DNA from: Thermochromatium tepidum ATCC 43061
GTDB taxonomy: Bacteria > Pseudomonadota > Gammaproteobacteria > Chromatiales > Chromatiaceae
DNA: 64,000 bases
NCBI RefSeq assembly: GCF_009664085.1
Contig: NZ_CP039268.1
Coordinates: 2,523,001-2,587,000, forward strand
Direction of reading: 5' to 3'
Shown here: one piece after another, positions 39,394-47,837 of the stretch
How the letters are laid out: each line of letters begins with the position of its first letter
How positions within the stretch are numbered: position 1 is the first letter of the stretch
Translations under genes and position numbers: made by a program
Notes under the pieces: generated by a model
The model's input: only the letters and a program-made list of their open reading frames with translations
Databases searched by the model: none
What the model was told of the DNA's origin: nothing

Positions 39394-40035
39394 TTAGGGG
39401 ATACCCAGCCATTTGTGGGTCTGGACGCTCAGACGCCAGTGCGGATGGGCCTTGCAGTAAGCCACGGCCAGGCGCGTGTTATGGGCGCGCTGCGGTCCAT
39501 CCAGGGGTTGTAGAAAGAAATACCGAAAGTCCAGACCAAAGAAACGCTCCGGGTCAAGTCCAGGCTGCGGGTAGACCAGTTTGAGTTCATCACCTCGGGT
39601 CAGTCGCAGTGGGGCATCGACCTTGGGGCTGACACAGACCCAGTCGAGACCCGGGGGAGCGGGACGGGTGCCATTGGTCTCGACTGCGACCTCGAAGCCT
39701 TGCCGATGTAGGGCGTCGATCAGCGGCACGTCGAGTTGCAGCAGGGGCTCACCCCCGGTACAGACGACATAGGGACGCCCGCTCGCGTCCGCCGCACGCG
39801 ACCAGAGGGCGCGGAGGTGGTTGGCCAAGGCCTCTGGTGTGGGATAGCGTCCGCCACCCTCGCCATCCGTGCCGCGAAAATCGGTGTCGCAAAAGCGACA
39901 GCGGGCCCACGCACGATCCTGCTCGCGCCCCGACCAGAGGTTACAACCGGCAAAGCGGCAGAATACGGCCGCACGTCCGGTTTGGGCGCCTTCCCCTTGT
40001 AGACTGTAAAAGCTCTCCTTGACGAGATACCCCAT
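39394..40035 (-). CDS. queE: 7-carboxy-7-deazaguanine synthase QueE
   Basis: This 213-aa radical-SAM enzyme converts 6-carboxytetrahydropterin to 7-carboxy-7-deazaguanine in queuosine synthesis. It starts MGYLVKESFYSLQGEGAQTGR and has the radical-SAM cluster Cys set within FAGCNLWSG...CRFCDTDF, which contains the long insertion (SGREQDRAWARC) seen in proteobacterial QueE. VCTGGEPLLQLD, VETNGTRP and KVDAPL follow. The ATG at 40035 is set by homology. It lies 4 bases after queD. Confidence 0.94.
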   Translation of the reverse strand: MGYLVKESFYSLQGEGAQTGRAAVFCRFAGCNLWSGREQDRAWARCRFCDTDFRGTDGEGGGRYPTPEALANHLRALWSRAADASGRPYVVCTGGEPLLQLDVPLIDALHRQGFEVAVETNGTRPAPPGLDWVCVSPKVDAPLRLTRGDELKLVYPQPGLDPERFFGLDFRYFFLQPLDGPQRAHNTRLAVAYCKAHPHWRLSVQTHKWLGIP

Positions 40036-40039
40036 GCGT

Positions 40040-41125
40040 TCAGACCGGCAGTGCCGGACCCAGCTTACCCCAACACAGCGAAACACCATGATCTGGCGTC
40101 GGGTATAGATCGATACGATCCAGCTCGGGCAGATCCGTTTGGATGTGCTCGCGGATCCAACGGGCCAGACCCCCAGGGTCGGCGGACTCCACACCATCGA
40201 GCAGATCGAGCCGGTGATGATCGAGCCGGACATAGAGCGGTTGGAACAGGCGCTTGACCTCGCCATAGTCGAGCGTCCAGCCGAGCACCTGGTCCAGCGG
40301 CGCGGTCAGATGCAGTCGCAGCAGATAGCTGTGTCCATGCAGACGCCGCCGTGCGTCGCCGGCGGGGGCGTGTCTCAGACAGAGCGCGGCCTCGAAGCGC
40401 TGCTCCTTCCAGATCCGGTAGTGGAGTCCATCGAAGTGACAGCCGGCGGTCGCGGTCTCCTGGACCGTAACCCAGGACAGCCCCGGCAGCTCGGAGGCAA
40501 GCCGCACCCAGATCCAGCGTGCCAAGAGTTCGCTGGTCGGATTCTCCAGGCCAGGGATGTCGTTGAGACAGGTCTGATGCAGCTCGGCATGCAGCGGCGC
40601 CCAGAGCGCGGCGAGCTGGTCGCCGTCGACGCCCCTGTCGTCTCGATCCTGATCGGCGTGGAGGATGACCTCGAAACCATGGCCGTGCATTCGCCCGCAA
40701 GGGTGACCTGGGGGGACATTCGGCAGCCGATGGGCCGACTCAAAGCGAAACCGACGCCAGAGATGGGCATGACCTACCCCATCAAGATCCACCCCCTGGT
40801 CGTGTCTGCTCTGGATCCCGACGCAGGCGCGGCCGGGCAACGCGAGCCGGTCGCGTACCCAGCGCGCCAGGTTCTCGTCGCTCGGGGTCGGCAGGAGGGT
40901 ATTGAGATCGCGATGGTCGAGCGGCTCGATACAGTGCGCGAGCGCGGCCTTGAGCGCATCCTCCTCCACCCCAGGGCTGGCCCAGCCAGCAGGCAGCTCG
41001 GCACGTAACCGGACCAGGAAGCCGTGACCATGGAGACGCCGTGCAGGATGTCCCTCGGGCAGGTTCGGGAGCCGTCGCGCCGCCTCGAAGTGGGCCAGGG
41101 CGAGATGAAAGACTCTGGCGGTCAT
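40040..41125 (-). CDS. queD: Three-domain QueD-like 6-carboxytetrahydropterin synthase
   Basis: This 361-aa protein holds three QueD/PTPS-like domains in tandem; QueD is normally about 120 aa. Domain 2 (about 124-240) has the Zn His set (H132, H147, H149), the catalytic Cys143 in [11 protein letters not shown] and the VQETATAGC pterin-binding Glu, but its LDHH motif has become LHQT. Domains 1 and 3 keep HGH (H32/H34, H263/H265) and LDHR or LDHH, yet have lost the catalytic Cys (A28, R259) and the first Zn His (R17, L248). It overlaps queC as ATGA. In E. coli QueD turns dihydroneopterin triphosphate into 6-carboxytetrahydropterin. Confidence 0.9.
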   Translation of the reverse strand: MTARVFHLALAHFEAARRLPNLPEGHPARRLHGHGFLVRLRAELPAGWASPGVEEDALKAALAHCIEPLDHRDLNTLLPTPSDENLARWVRDRLALPGRACVGIQSRHDQGVDLDGVGHAHLWRRFRFESAHRLPNVPPGHPCGRMHGHGFEVILHADQDRDDRGVDGDQLAALWAPLHAELHQTCLNDIPGLENPTSELLARWIWVRLASELPGLSWVTVQETATAGCHFDGLHYRIWKEQRFEAALCLRHAPAGDARRRLHGHSYLLRLHLTAPLDQVLGWTLDYGEVKRLFQPLYVRLDHHRLDLLDGVESADPGGLARWIREHIQTDLPELDRIDLYPTPDHGVSLCWGKLGPALPV

Positions 41126-41820
41126 AAGTCGCCCCCGAAGCGGGCCAGGAGCGGATCGGCGACCCCGGCCTCGGCAAACCCCTTGGCGCGCAATCGACAG
41201 GAATCACAGAGCCCGCAGGGCCGACCGTCGGGGCCAGGGTCATAGCAACTACTGGTCAGGCTGTAATCGACCCCGAGCGCAAGCCCGGTCCGGATGATCT
41301 CGGCCTTGGTCATCTCGATCAATGGGGCATGGATACGATAACACTGGCGTCCCTCGACACCGGCGGCTGTGGCTAGATTCGCCAAGCGCTCGAAGGCGGC
41401 GATGTATTCAGGTCTACAGTCCGGATAGCCGGAATAATCGAGCGCATTGACCCCGATGAAGATGTCGCCCGAGCCCAATGACTCAGCCCAGGCGAGTGCA
41501 CAGGAGAGAAAGATGGTATTGCGTGCGGGGACATACGTCAGGGGGATCCCTAGGCCCATCTCGGCTGGATCGCGCCCCTTGGGGACCGGTAGATCCGAGG
41601 TCAAGGCCGAACCGCCGAACCGACGTAGATCGATCTCGGCGATCACATGCTCGACCACACCCTGAGAGTGAGCGATGCGCGAGGCAGACTCCAGCTCGAT
41701 CGCATGGCGCTGACCATAGCGGATGGATAGGGCATGGGGCGCGAAGCCCTGGGCGCGGGCGATGGCGAGCGCCGTGGCCGAATCCAGTCCGCCGCTTAAG
41801 AGCACGATGGCGGGTTTCAT
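41122..41820 (-). CDS. queC: 7-cyano-7-deazaguanine (preQ0) synthase QueC
   Basis: This 232-aa ATP-dependent enzyme makes preQ0. It begins [19 protein letters not shown] (PP-loop SGGLDS), then [33 protein letters not shown] and a C-terminal Zn site [22 protein letters not shown]. The ATG at 41820 fits the family; an in-frame ATG at 41925 is upstream of the recognisable domain. It is the first gene of queC-queD-queE. Confidence 0.95.
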   Translation of the reverse strand: MKPAIVLLSGGLDSATALAIARAQGFAPHALSIRYGQRHAIELESASRIAHSQGVVEHVIAEIDLRRFGGSALTSDLPVPKGRDPAEMGLGIPLTYVPARNTIFLSCALAWAESLGSGDIFIGVNALDYSGYPDCRPEYIAAFERLANLATAAGVEGRQCYRIHAPLIEMTKAEIIRTGLALGVDYSLTSSCYDPGPDGRPCGLCDSCRLRAKGFAEAGVADPLLARFGGDL

Positions 41821-41912
41821 CGCCCGACCCCGCGCACCGAAACGCGCCCCGACTTGGCGGCGCTCGATGGATTGAGCGACACTTGCAGCCCCATCCTCTC
41901 TTTGGTCACTGA

Positions 41913-42614
41913 ATGATGCAGGCACATCGAATCAAACTCTGGGATCTTCCGACCCGTCTCTTTCACTGGTTGCTGGTCTTGCTGGTGGCGCTGGCCTTCG
42001 CGACTGGTCTGACGGGCGGCAGTTGGATCGGCTGGCATGGCTGGATCGGGCTGGCGATCCTTGGATTGATCGTCTTCCGGATCGTCTGGGGCTTCATCGG
42101 TTCGACCTATGTCCGTTTCAGTCAGTTCATACCTGGTCCTCACACCATCCTCAGCTATCTGCGCGGACGCTGGCACGGCATGGGGCACAATCCATTGGGT
42201 GGGATCTCGGTGCTGGTCCTGCTGACCTTGCTGCTGGTCCAGGGTCTGACCGGACTCTTTGCCAACGATGATATCGCCTTCTCAGGACCGCTCAGGTCGC
42301 TGGTCTCTAGCGAGACGAGCCGCTGGCTCAGCGGTCTGCACCGTCAGTCGATCTGGATCATCGGTGGTTTTGTCGCCTTGCATATCGCCGCGATACTGTT
42401 TCACACCTGGGTGCGCGGCGACAACCTGATTTGGCCCATGATCACCGGCTACAAGATGACACAGGAGCCGCTCGCCCACTCGGCCCGCGGCGGTGGACCC
42501 TTGGCCCTGGTCCTGGCGTTGGCGATCACAGCCGGCGCGGTCTGGATCGCCGCTGGCGGGCTGCTGCCACCACAGCCTCCCCCACCGCCAGCAGGCAGTG
42601 TACTGGATTGGTGA
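41913..42614 (+). CDS. Cytochrome b561-type membrane cytochrome b
   Basis: This 233-aa protein has four main helices with candidate haem b His residues in [27 protein letters not shown] and [12 protein letters not shown]. It ends in a fifth hydrophobic segment and a Pro-rich tail ([10 protein letters not shown]). This is the prokaryotic b561/hydrogenase-b family, which passes electrons between quinol and periplasmic c-type partners. It converges with the cytochrome c' gene, from which a terminator separates it; a functional pairing is possible. Confidence 0.85.
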   Translation: MMQAHRIKLWDLPTRLFHWLLVLLVALAFATGLTGGSWIGWHGWIGLAILGLIVFRIVWGFIGSTYVRFSQFIPGPHTILSYLRGRWHGMGHNPLGGISVLVLLTLLLVQGLTGLFANDDIAFSGPLRSLVSSETSRWLSGLHRQSIWIIGGFVALHIAAILFHTWVRGDNLIWPMITGYKMTQEPLAHSARGGGPLALVLALAITAGAVWIAAGGLLPPQPPPPPAGSVLDW

Positions 42615-42621
42615 GAACCAC

Positions 42622-42656
42622 GACAGGCCGCCCAGTTCCTAGGGCGGCTGTCTTTT
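42622..42656. terminator. Bidirectional-type terminator between cytochrome b561 and cytochrome c'
   Basis: GACAGGCCGCCC pairs with GGGCGGCTGTC around AGTTCCTA, followed by TTTT on the plus strand. It lies between two converging genes. Confidence 0.85.
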
Positions 42657-42673
42657 AGGCCCTCGACGAGGGA

Positions 42674-43138
42674 TCAGTCGGCCCGGTACTTTTGATGGCA
42701 CGCCTTGCAGGCGGCGCCGACGTCGGCGAAGGCGGATTTGACGGCATTGGCCTCGCCGGTGGCAGCGGCCGCGGCGAGCGCATTGGCCGCGGTGCCCAAG
42801 TCACGCGCGAGCTTGCCAACGTCTTCCAGGTTCTGGAACAGCTCGGGCTTCGCGCGGGTCTTGACCGCTCCGACGTTCTTGTCGGTTCCCGGACCATAGA
42901 GCGCACCCATACCCGAGTTGGCGATGGCAGCAACGACATTGGCAGCGGCCCTGACCTGGTCGGCGTTATATTCGCCTTCCAGGTTGGCCTTGATCTTGCC
43001 CATATTCCAGGCCATGAACGCATAGCCGGCCTGGCGAGTCTCGATCTGCTCCTCTGGGCTGAGATCGGCAGCGAGGGCAAGGCTGGCGAGGCCGAGGGCC
43101 ATGAGACCGGCGGCGGTGCTGGCGTACAGGTGTTTCAT
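42674..43138 (-). CDS. cycP: Cytochrome c'
   Basis: This 154-aa precursor has a signal peptide (MKHLYASTAAGLMALGLASLALA) and a mature part starting ADLSPEEQIETRQAGYAFMAWNMGKIKANLEG, typical of Chromatiaceae cytochrome c'. The haem site CKACH is at 144-148 near the C-terminus. Cytochromes c' are periplasmic four-helix proteins that bind NO and CO. GGAGAATG lies upstream of the ATG at 43138. Confidence 0.96.
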   Translation of the reverse strand: MKHLYASTAAGLMALGLASLALAADLSPEEQIETRQAGYAFMAWNMGKIKANLEGEYNADQVRAAANVVAAIANSGMGALYGPGTDKNVGAVKTRAKPELFQNLEDVGKLARDLGTAANALAAAAATGEANAVKSAFADVGAACKACHQKYRAD

Positions 43139-43494
43139 CAGACATTCTCCATTGGTTGATGGATCGGATAGGGTTGGAAAGGCTTGAATCCGACGCCCTG
43201 TTTTTCCGGAGTGCGCAGGTCGGGGCGACACCGGGCCGATTCAAGTCGAAAACCGGCAAGGGCGTCGGCCATGTGGCACGGCTGGCGCACAAAAGTTCCA
43301 GCTCGACTACCCTGACTGGAGGCTCGGGACAGCCCCAACACGCCAAGTAAGGATGGTTAAGCCGATCGATCACGCGACACGATTTCTGGCCAGGATCAAA
43401 AACCGGATCCTGGTGTGGTGTTTGACGGTGAGGCGTTGGCACCCAGGCGACATCGGTCTAGACTGCCCGCAACCAGGATGATTGCGAACAAAAC
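43139..43494. other. Intergenic region with hypA promoter signals
   Basis: No gene is supported. An inverted repeat CCAGGATC / GATCCTGG (43390-43413) lies upstream of a sigma-70-like promoter for hypA. The left part is upstream of the divergent cytochrome c' gene. Confidence 0.5.
43436..43464 (+). promoter_or_regulatory. Sigma-70-like promoter of hypA
   Basis: TTGGCA at 43436-43441 and TAGACT at 43459-43464 are separated by 17 bases, 30 bases before the hypA ATG. The -35 matches 5 of 6 consensus bases; the -10 is weaker. Confidence 0.5.
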
Positions 43495-43845
43495 ATGCAC
43501 GAACTCTCACTCTGTCAGGCGCTCATCGATCAGGTGACCGACATCGCCCGTGAGCACGGGGCGAGTCGTGTCGATCGCATCCGGCTCAAGGTCGGTCCGC
43601 TGTCGGGCGTCGAGCCGCTGCTGCTCCAGCAGGCCTATCCGCTGGTCGCCGCCGGTACCCTGGCTGAGGGTGCCGAACTCGTCATCGAGCCGTCCGAGAT
43701 CCGGGTGCGCTGCAACCTCTGTGGCGCAGAGACCCAGGCGCTTCCGAACCGGTTGCTGTGCAAGGCCTGCGGCGCCTTCCAGACCCGACTGGTCAGCGGC
43801 GACGAACTGCTGCTCGAAAACCTCGAACTCAGGATCCCCGATTGA
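43495..43845 (+). CDS. hypA: Hydrogenase nickel-insertion protein HypA
   Basis: This 116-aa metallochaperone delivers nickel to [NiFe]-hydrogenase precursors. It has the N-terminal MHE nickel site (His2) and the four-Cys Zn site (C73, C76, C89, C92 in VRCNLCGAE and LLCKACGAF). No other hyp or hydrogenase gene is in the window, so this is an isolated copy. A thioredoxin gene follows after 36 bases. Confidence 0.95.
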   Translation: MHELSLCQALIDQVTDIAREHGASRVDRIRLKVGPLSGVEPLLLQQAYPLVAAGTLAEGAELVIEPSEIRVRCNLCGAETQALPNRLLCKACGAFQTRLVSGDELLLENLELRIPD

Positions 43846-43881
43846 TTTCAGGCTTTTTGCATACTCAAGGGTAACAGCCTC

Positions 43882-44244
43882 ATGTCGTCGTCCGCGCCGC
43901 CCCATCCGCCCATCTTCGAGGTCCACTACGAGGACTTTCAAACCCAGGTCATTGCGGCCTCGTCCGAGCAGCCGATCCTGGTCGATTTCTGGGCCGACTG
44001 GTGCGGTCCCTGTCACGCGCTCACGCCGCATCTGAAGCGCGTCGTCGAGGAACACGCCGGGCGTCTGCGACTGGCCAAGGTCGAGGTCGACGCGGGCGAA
44101 AACATGCGTCTGGCCGGACACTATCGGGTGCGCGGCTTCCCGACCGTGATCCTGTTCCAACACGGCGAGGAACGCGGCCGGTTCAGTGGCGCGCGTTCGC
44201 GTATCCAGATCAACAACTGGCTCCAGGAGCATCTGCCAGAATGA
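43882..44244 (+). CDS. Thioredoxin-family protein
   Basis: This 120-aa protein has the active site WCGPC (Cys 41 and 44) in VDFWADWCGPCHALTPHLKRV and the conserved cis-Pro region VRGFPTVILFQHGEE. No signal peptide is seen, so it is cytoplasmic. The stop overlaps the next gene as ATGA, which suggests coupling with a secreted partner. Confidence 0.9.
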   Translation: MSSSAPPHPPIFEVHYEDFQTQVIAASSEQPILVDFWADWCGPCHALTPHLKRVVEEHAGRLRLAKVEVDAGENMRLAGHYRVRGFPTVILFQHGEERGRFSGARSRIQINNWLQEHLPE

Positions 44245-44756
44245 GCATCAAACCCCGTGTCTCGCGTCGACTCGCGTCCATCTTCGCCGCCCTCTGTATC
44301 GGCGTCACCGGTTCGGCCCAAGCCCTTTCGCTCGTCGTCGAGGACGGCGAGATCGCGGGCGTGTCCGGGCTGGACATCCAGGGCCGACTGTACGATGTGA
44401 CCTTCAGGGATGGTGCCTTCAATGCCATCTATCCGTCCGAACTCAGTGGATACGGACCGCTGGCGCGCGCCCTCGCCCAGGCGCTGCTCGCCACTAAACT
44501 GCCCATCCAGGCTGTGCCCGGCCGGCGGACCGATCTGCGACCACGCGGCTGCCAGTCGACCGATTCCTGCACGATTTTGATCCCGGAGCATTCCGACGGC
44601 ACGGCCCCGAATGCACGCATGACGCACACGGTCGAAGTCATCTATACCAAGGATCGGTTCAGTAAGGTTCCCGAACCGCTCTGGCCGTTCGATGCCGACA
44701 CCGACACCCAGTCCATGCCGGATATGCTGTATGCCGTCATCACCCCAGCACACTAG
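44241..44756 (+). CDS. Unknown secreted protein coupled to thioredoxin
   Basis: This 171-aa protein is not one I recognise. A signal peptide is seen (MSIKPRVSRRLASIFAALCIGVTGSAQA). The mature part begins LSLVVEDGEIAGVSGLDIQGRLYDVTFRDGAFNAIYPSE and has two Cys (RPRGCQSTDSCTILIP). It overlaps the thioredoxin stop by 4 bases. The frame is open further upstream, but the ATG at 44241 begins at a clean signal peptide. Confidence 0.65.
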   Translation: MSIKPRVSRRLASIFAALCIGVTGSAQALSLVVEDGEIAGVSGLDIQGRLYDVTFRDGAFNAIYPSELSGYGPLARALAQALLATKLPIQAVPGRRTDLRPRGCQSTDSCTILIPEHSDGTAPNARMTHTVEVIYTKDRFSKVPEPLWPFDADTDTQSMPDMLYAVITPAH

Positions 44757-44771
44757 CCGCGCTCGGGCGAC

Positions 44772-44785
44772 TTGATCCGGGTCAA
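44772..44785. promoter_or_regulatory. FNR-type box upstream of the 67-aa/HPP genes
   Basis: TTGATCCGGGTCAA matches the FNR/ANR consensus TTGAT-N4-ATCAA in 9 of 10 fixed positions. It lies 65 bases before the ATG at 44850, a usual distance for activation. Confidence 0.65.
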
Positions 44786-44849
44786 GGTCCGAAGTGGCCT
44801 CGGTACCCTAGTCTCCAACCTGGATATAACCCGCACTAGGAGTGCCACC

Positions 44850-45053
44850 ATGAACCCGGATGACGAAACGCCGTCCGCTTTGGACGAACTCGAACTCTCC
44901 GACGCCGATATCCTAGAGGCAATGCGCGAGATCCCCGGCTATCTCGATATCAGCACGGACGACTTCCGCGCCATCTATCACCTGGCCTATCGCCGGGCCC
45001 GCGAACGGCTCTTGAGTGGATCGGGTAAGACGCCGGGAGAGGGCCCCCGATGA
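44850..45053 (+). CDS. Small acidic protein upstream of HPP protein
   Basis: This 67-aa protein contains LELSDADILEAMREIPGYLDISTDDFRAIYHLAYRRARERLLSG. I recall this module as the N-terminal part of some CBS-domain and HPP-associated proteins; here it is free-standing. GGAG lies 7 bases upstream of the ATG at 44850. Its stop overlaps the HPP gene as ATGA, so the two are coupled. The function is unknown. Confidence 0.7.
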   Translation: MNPDDETPSALDELELSDADILEAMREIPGYLDISTDDFRAIYHLAYRRARERLLSGSGKTPGEGPR

Positions 45054-45607
45054 ACCTTGGCGCGCCTGGACATTATTTCGGCAAGATGCGCGGCATCACC
45101 CGCGGTAGCCCGCCGCGGGTGAACGGAGCCGAGATCCTCTGGTCCTGGGTCGGTGCCTTCCTGGGGATCGCCGCTGTGGCCTGCATCCATCGCTGGTTCC
45201 TCGCCGACACGGATCTGAGGCTGCTCATTGGCTCGCTCGGCGCCTCAGCGGTGCTGGTCTATGGTGCAGCGCGCAGTCCGTTGGCCCAGCCGCGCAATCT
45301 GATCGGCGGGCATGTGCTCTCGGCGCTGGTCGGCGTGACCTGTTGGCAGTGGCTCGGCTTCGTACCCTGGCTGGCGGCGGCGGCCGCAGTGGCCACGGCC
45401 ATCGCGCTCATGCATCTGAGCCGAACCCTCCATCCGCCCGGCGGCGCGACGGCCTTGATCGCCGTCATCGGTTCGGACCAGGTGCACGCCATGGGCTATC
45501 TGTTCGTGGTCGTGCCGGCGCTGATCGGGCCGCTGGTGCTGTTGCTGGTGGCGCTCATCGTCAACAACATCCCCTCTGACCGGCGCTATCCCGAGTTCTG
45601 GTTCTGA
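45050..45607 (+). CDS. HPP-family membrane protein
   Basis: This 185-aa protein has four membrane segments with the HPP motif visible as LHPPGGATALIAVIGSDQVHAMGYLFVVVP, after GSLGASAVLVYGAARSPLAQPRNLIGGHVLSALVG. HPP proteins of cyanobacteria and plastids carry nitrite, so nitrite transport is one hypothesis here. It is translationally coupled to the 67-aa gene and lies downstream of an FNR-type box. Confidence 0.88.
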   Translation: MNLGAPGHYFGKMRGITRGSPPRVNGAEILWSWVGAFLGIAAVACIHRWFLADTDLRLLIGSLGASAVLVYGAARSPLAQPRNLIGGHVLSALVGVTCWQWLGFVPWLAAAAAVATAIALMHLSRTLHPPGGATALIAVIGSDQVHAMGYLFVVVPALIGPLVLLLVALIVNNIPSDRRYPEFWF

Positions 45608-45662
45608 CGTCTCAGGCGAGCGTCCCGATGGCGTATGATGGCGTCTCATTCCAAGCGCCGCC

Positions 45663-46361
45663 ATGCCGCTGTCTATGATCGCCGATCCCGATCGACGCCT
45701 CCGGATCCTGAAAGGCTTCGACTTTCTGCGCGCCGCCTCGTCCGAGTTCCAGCGCGAGTTCTTCGCCCGGGTCATGCACGTGCGTCTGCCCGCCGGGCAG
45801 GCCATCTGCCAGGCAGGCGCCTACTGCGCGCATTTGCCGCTGGTGCTCGCAGGCAGGGCACGGGTCTATCAGCTCGGTGAAAACGGGCGCGAGATTACCC
45901 TATACCGCGTGCATTCGGGCGAGGGCTGTGTGCTCACCGCCTCCTGTCTGCTCAGCGCGCGTCCCTTTCCGGCGTTTGCGGTCTGCGAGACCGAGGTCGA
46001 GGCCGTGGTCGTGCAGCCAGCGAGCGTGCGCCTCTGGCTGGGGAACTGCGAGCCCTGGCGCGAATATCTGTTCGGTCTCATCGCCAGCCGGCTGGTCGAG
46101 GTCTTCGGTGTGCTCGATGCCGTGCTGTTCCAGCGGCTCGACCAGCGTCTGATCGAGCATCTGCTGCGCCAGGCCGAGCACCTGGGCTCGGATGCGATCC
46201 AGGCGACCCATCAGATGCTGGCCGCCGAGCTGGGATCCTCGCGCGAAGTGATCAGCCGGTTGCTCAAGGGGTTGGAGGAACAGGGTCTGCTGCGGGCGCG
46301 GCGCGGCTGGATCGAGCTGCTCGATCGGGATGCGCTGCGACGCCGCGCACTGGACGAGTGA
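45663..46361 (+). CDS. Crp/Fnr-family transcription regulator
   Basis: This 232-aa protein has a cyclic-nucleotide-binding-type domain (LPAGQAICQAGAYCAHLPLVLAGRARVYQ, REITLYRVHSGEGCVLTASCLLS) and a C-terminal helix-turn-helix (MLAAELGSSREVISRLLKGLEEQGLL). The N-terminal Fe-S Cys cluster of FNR is absent, but several Cys lie in the sensor domain (GCVLTASC, FAVCETE). The recognition helix E-x2-SR is FNR/CRP-like. Its target may be the GTGAC-N3-GTCAC site just downstream, before the DUF2892 gene. Confidence 0.88.
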   Translation: MPLSMIADPDRRLRILKGFDFLRAASSEFQREFFARVMHVRLPAGQAICQAGAYCAHLPLVLAGRARVYQLGENGREITLYRVHSGEGCVLTASCLLSARPFPAFAVCETEVEAVVVQPASVRLWLGNCEPWREYLFGLIASRLVEVFGVLDAVLFQRLDQRLIEHLLRQAEHLGSDAIQATHQMLAAELGSSREVISRLLKGLEEQGLLRARRGWIELLDRDALRRRALDE

Positions 46362-46384
46362 CGCCGGAAACGACGCCGGCGTCA
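46359..46384 (+). terminator. Stem-loop over the Crp-family gene stop
   Basis: TGACGCCGG pairs with CCGGCGTCA across AAACGACG. The stop TGA is in the left arm. No T-run follows, so it may be a pause or a partial attenuator. Confidence 0.4.
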
Positions 46385-46386
46385 GT

Positions 46387-46399
46387 GTGACAAAGTCAC
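46387..46399. promoter_or_regulatory. Palindrome GTGAC-AAA-GTCAC upstream of the DUF2892 gene
   Basis: A perfect 5-bp inverted repeat with 3-base spacing lies about 90 bases before the DUF2892 gene. It is a plausible operator for the neighbouring Crp-family protein. Confidence 0.45.
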
Positions 46400-46489
46400 C
46401 GACAGGGTCGGCGCCGACCCGTAGAGTGCGTTTCACAGTCAACGTCCAAGCGGCCTCCCGCCGCCCGCACTCGAACGGAGATCCTTAGT

Positions 46490-46675
46490 ATGACCCAGAA
46501 CCTCGGTACACTCGATCGCACCATCCGTGTCCTCATCGGCCTGGCCCTGGCCTTCTGGGCACTGAACACCCAGAACTGGCTGCTCGGCGCCCTGGCCCTG
46601 ATCCCACTCGGCACCGCCCTGATCGGCTGGTGTCCGCTCTACCTGCCCCTGAAGCTCTCGACCAAGCGGGCCTAA
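46490..46675 (+). CDS. DUF2892 inner-membrane protein
   Basis: This 61-aa protein has the DUF2892 pattern NLGTLDRTIRVLIGLALAFWAL, then LLGALALIPLGTALIGWCPLYLPL, giving two membrane helices with a conserved Cys in GWCPLY. Related segments occur attached to rhodanese domains. GGAG-type bases precede the ATG. Its neighbour is the Crp-family regulator. Confidence 0.85.
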   Translation: MTQNLGTLDRTIRVLIGLALAFWALNTQNWLLGALALIPLGTALIGWCPLYLPLKLSTKRA

Positions 46676-46683
46676 TTTATTCG

Positions 46684-46711
46684 TACACCCGCCCCACCCG
46701 GGACGGGTGTA
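46684..46711 (+). terminator. Stem-loop between DUF2892 and SLAC1-type genes
   Basis: TACACCCG and CGGGTGTA form an 8-bp stem with a 12-base loop, 8 bases after the DUF2892 stop and 14 bases before the next ATG. No T-run is present; partial attenuation between the genes is possible. Confidence 0.4.
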
Positions 46712-46724
46712 ATTCGGAGTCATC

Positions 46725-47837
46725 ATGGAGAACATGTCTCACACTGAAACTCGGCTCGCCAATTTCCCCATCTCCTTCTTTTCGATGATCATGGGGCTGT
46801 CGGGTCTGACCATCGGCTGGGAGAAGGTCCAGGTGCTCCTTGGCCTGGATCTTGGACTCACGCCCTGGCTGCTGGGCACGACGGCCAGTCTCTTCGCTCT
46901 GCTCGTACTCATCTATCTGCTCAAGCTGTTACTGCATCGTGCATCTGTGGTGCGCGAGCTGCGCCATCCGGTCAAGATCAATTTCTTCCCGACCCTCTCG
47001 ATGAGCCTGCTGTTGCTGGCCATCGCCTTTCTCCCAGTCTCGGCATCCGTCAGCGCCCCGCTATGGATGATCGGCAGCGGGCTGCATCTGCTGTTTACGC
47101 TCTATATCGTCAGCGTCTGGATCCATCACGAGCACTTCCAGATCCACCATATGAATCCGGCCTGGTTCATCCCAGCGGTCGGCAATGTCTTGGTACCCAT
47201 CGCCGGTGTGCCCTTGGGCTATGGCGATCTGTCCTGGTTCTTCTTCAGCATCGGCATCCTGTTCTGGCTGATCCTGCTGGTGATCGTCTTCAACCGGGTA
47301 CTCTTCCATCATCCGCTCGAAGCGCACCTGATGCCGACCCTCTTCATCCTGATCGCCCCGCCGGCCGTCGGCTTCATCGCCTATCTGAAGCTGGTCGGCG
47401 AGATCGACAGCTTCGGGCGCATCCTCTATTTCGCCGGACTCTTTTTGACGCTCCTGCTCTTTACCCAGATCCCGCGCTTCTTGGGGCTGCGTTTCTTTCT
47501 GTCTTGGTGGGCCTATTCCTTCCCCCTCGCCGCGATCGGGATCGCGAGCCTGACCCTGTTCGACAAGACCAAGCAGGCGTTCTATCTCCAACTCGGGACC
47601 GGATTGGTCGCGCTGCTGAGCGGGGTCGTGGTGGTTCTGTTGGTGCAGACAGCCATAGCGATCTGGCGCCGGGCGATCTGTGTCGCCGACCACGGACCGG
47701 CGCCGGCGGCACAACCGACGCATCCACCGCGCCTCTTCATCCCCTGGCTGATCGTCTTCGCCTTGCTGCTCGCCTTCGCCGCCGGGGTATGGTTGGCGAT
47801 GTCTTTCGCACCGCCCTTGACATCCTCATTGGACTGA
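46725..47837 (+). CDS. SLAC1/TDT-family anion channel
   Basis: This 370-aa protein with about ten membrane segments begins TRLANFPISFFSMIMGLSGLTIGWEKV and contains VKINFFPTLSMSLLLLAIAFLP and MNPAWFIPAVGNVLVPIAGV, the layout of bacterial TehA/SLAC1 homologues that conduct nitrate or chloride. GGAG lies 6 bases before the ATG. The last residues (LTSSLD) and the stop are encoded by the tail of an IS200/IS605-like remnant, so the original C-terminus may have been replaced. Confidence 0.88.
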   Translation: MENMSHTETRLANFPISFFSMIMGLSGLTIGWEKVQVLLGLDLGLTPWLLGTTASLFALLVLIYLLKLLLHRASVVRELRHPVKINFFPTLSMSLLLLAIAFLPVSASVSAPLWMIGSGLHLLFTLYIVSVWIHHEHFQIHHMNPAWFIPAVGNVLVPIAGVPLGYGDLSWFFFSIGILFWLILLVIVFNRVLFHHPLEAHLMPTLFILIAPPAVGFIAYLKLVGEIDSFGRILYFAGLFLTLLLFTQIPRFLGLRFFLSWWAYSFPLAAIGIASLTLFDKTKQAFYLQLGTGLVALLSGVVVVLLVQTAIAIWRRAICVADHGPAPAAQPTHPPRLFIPWLIVFALLLAFAAGVWLAMSFAPPLTSSLD

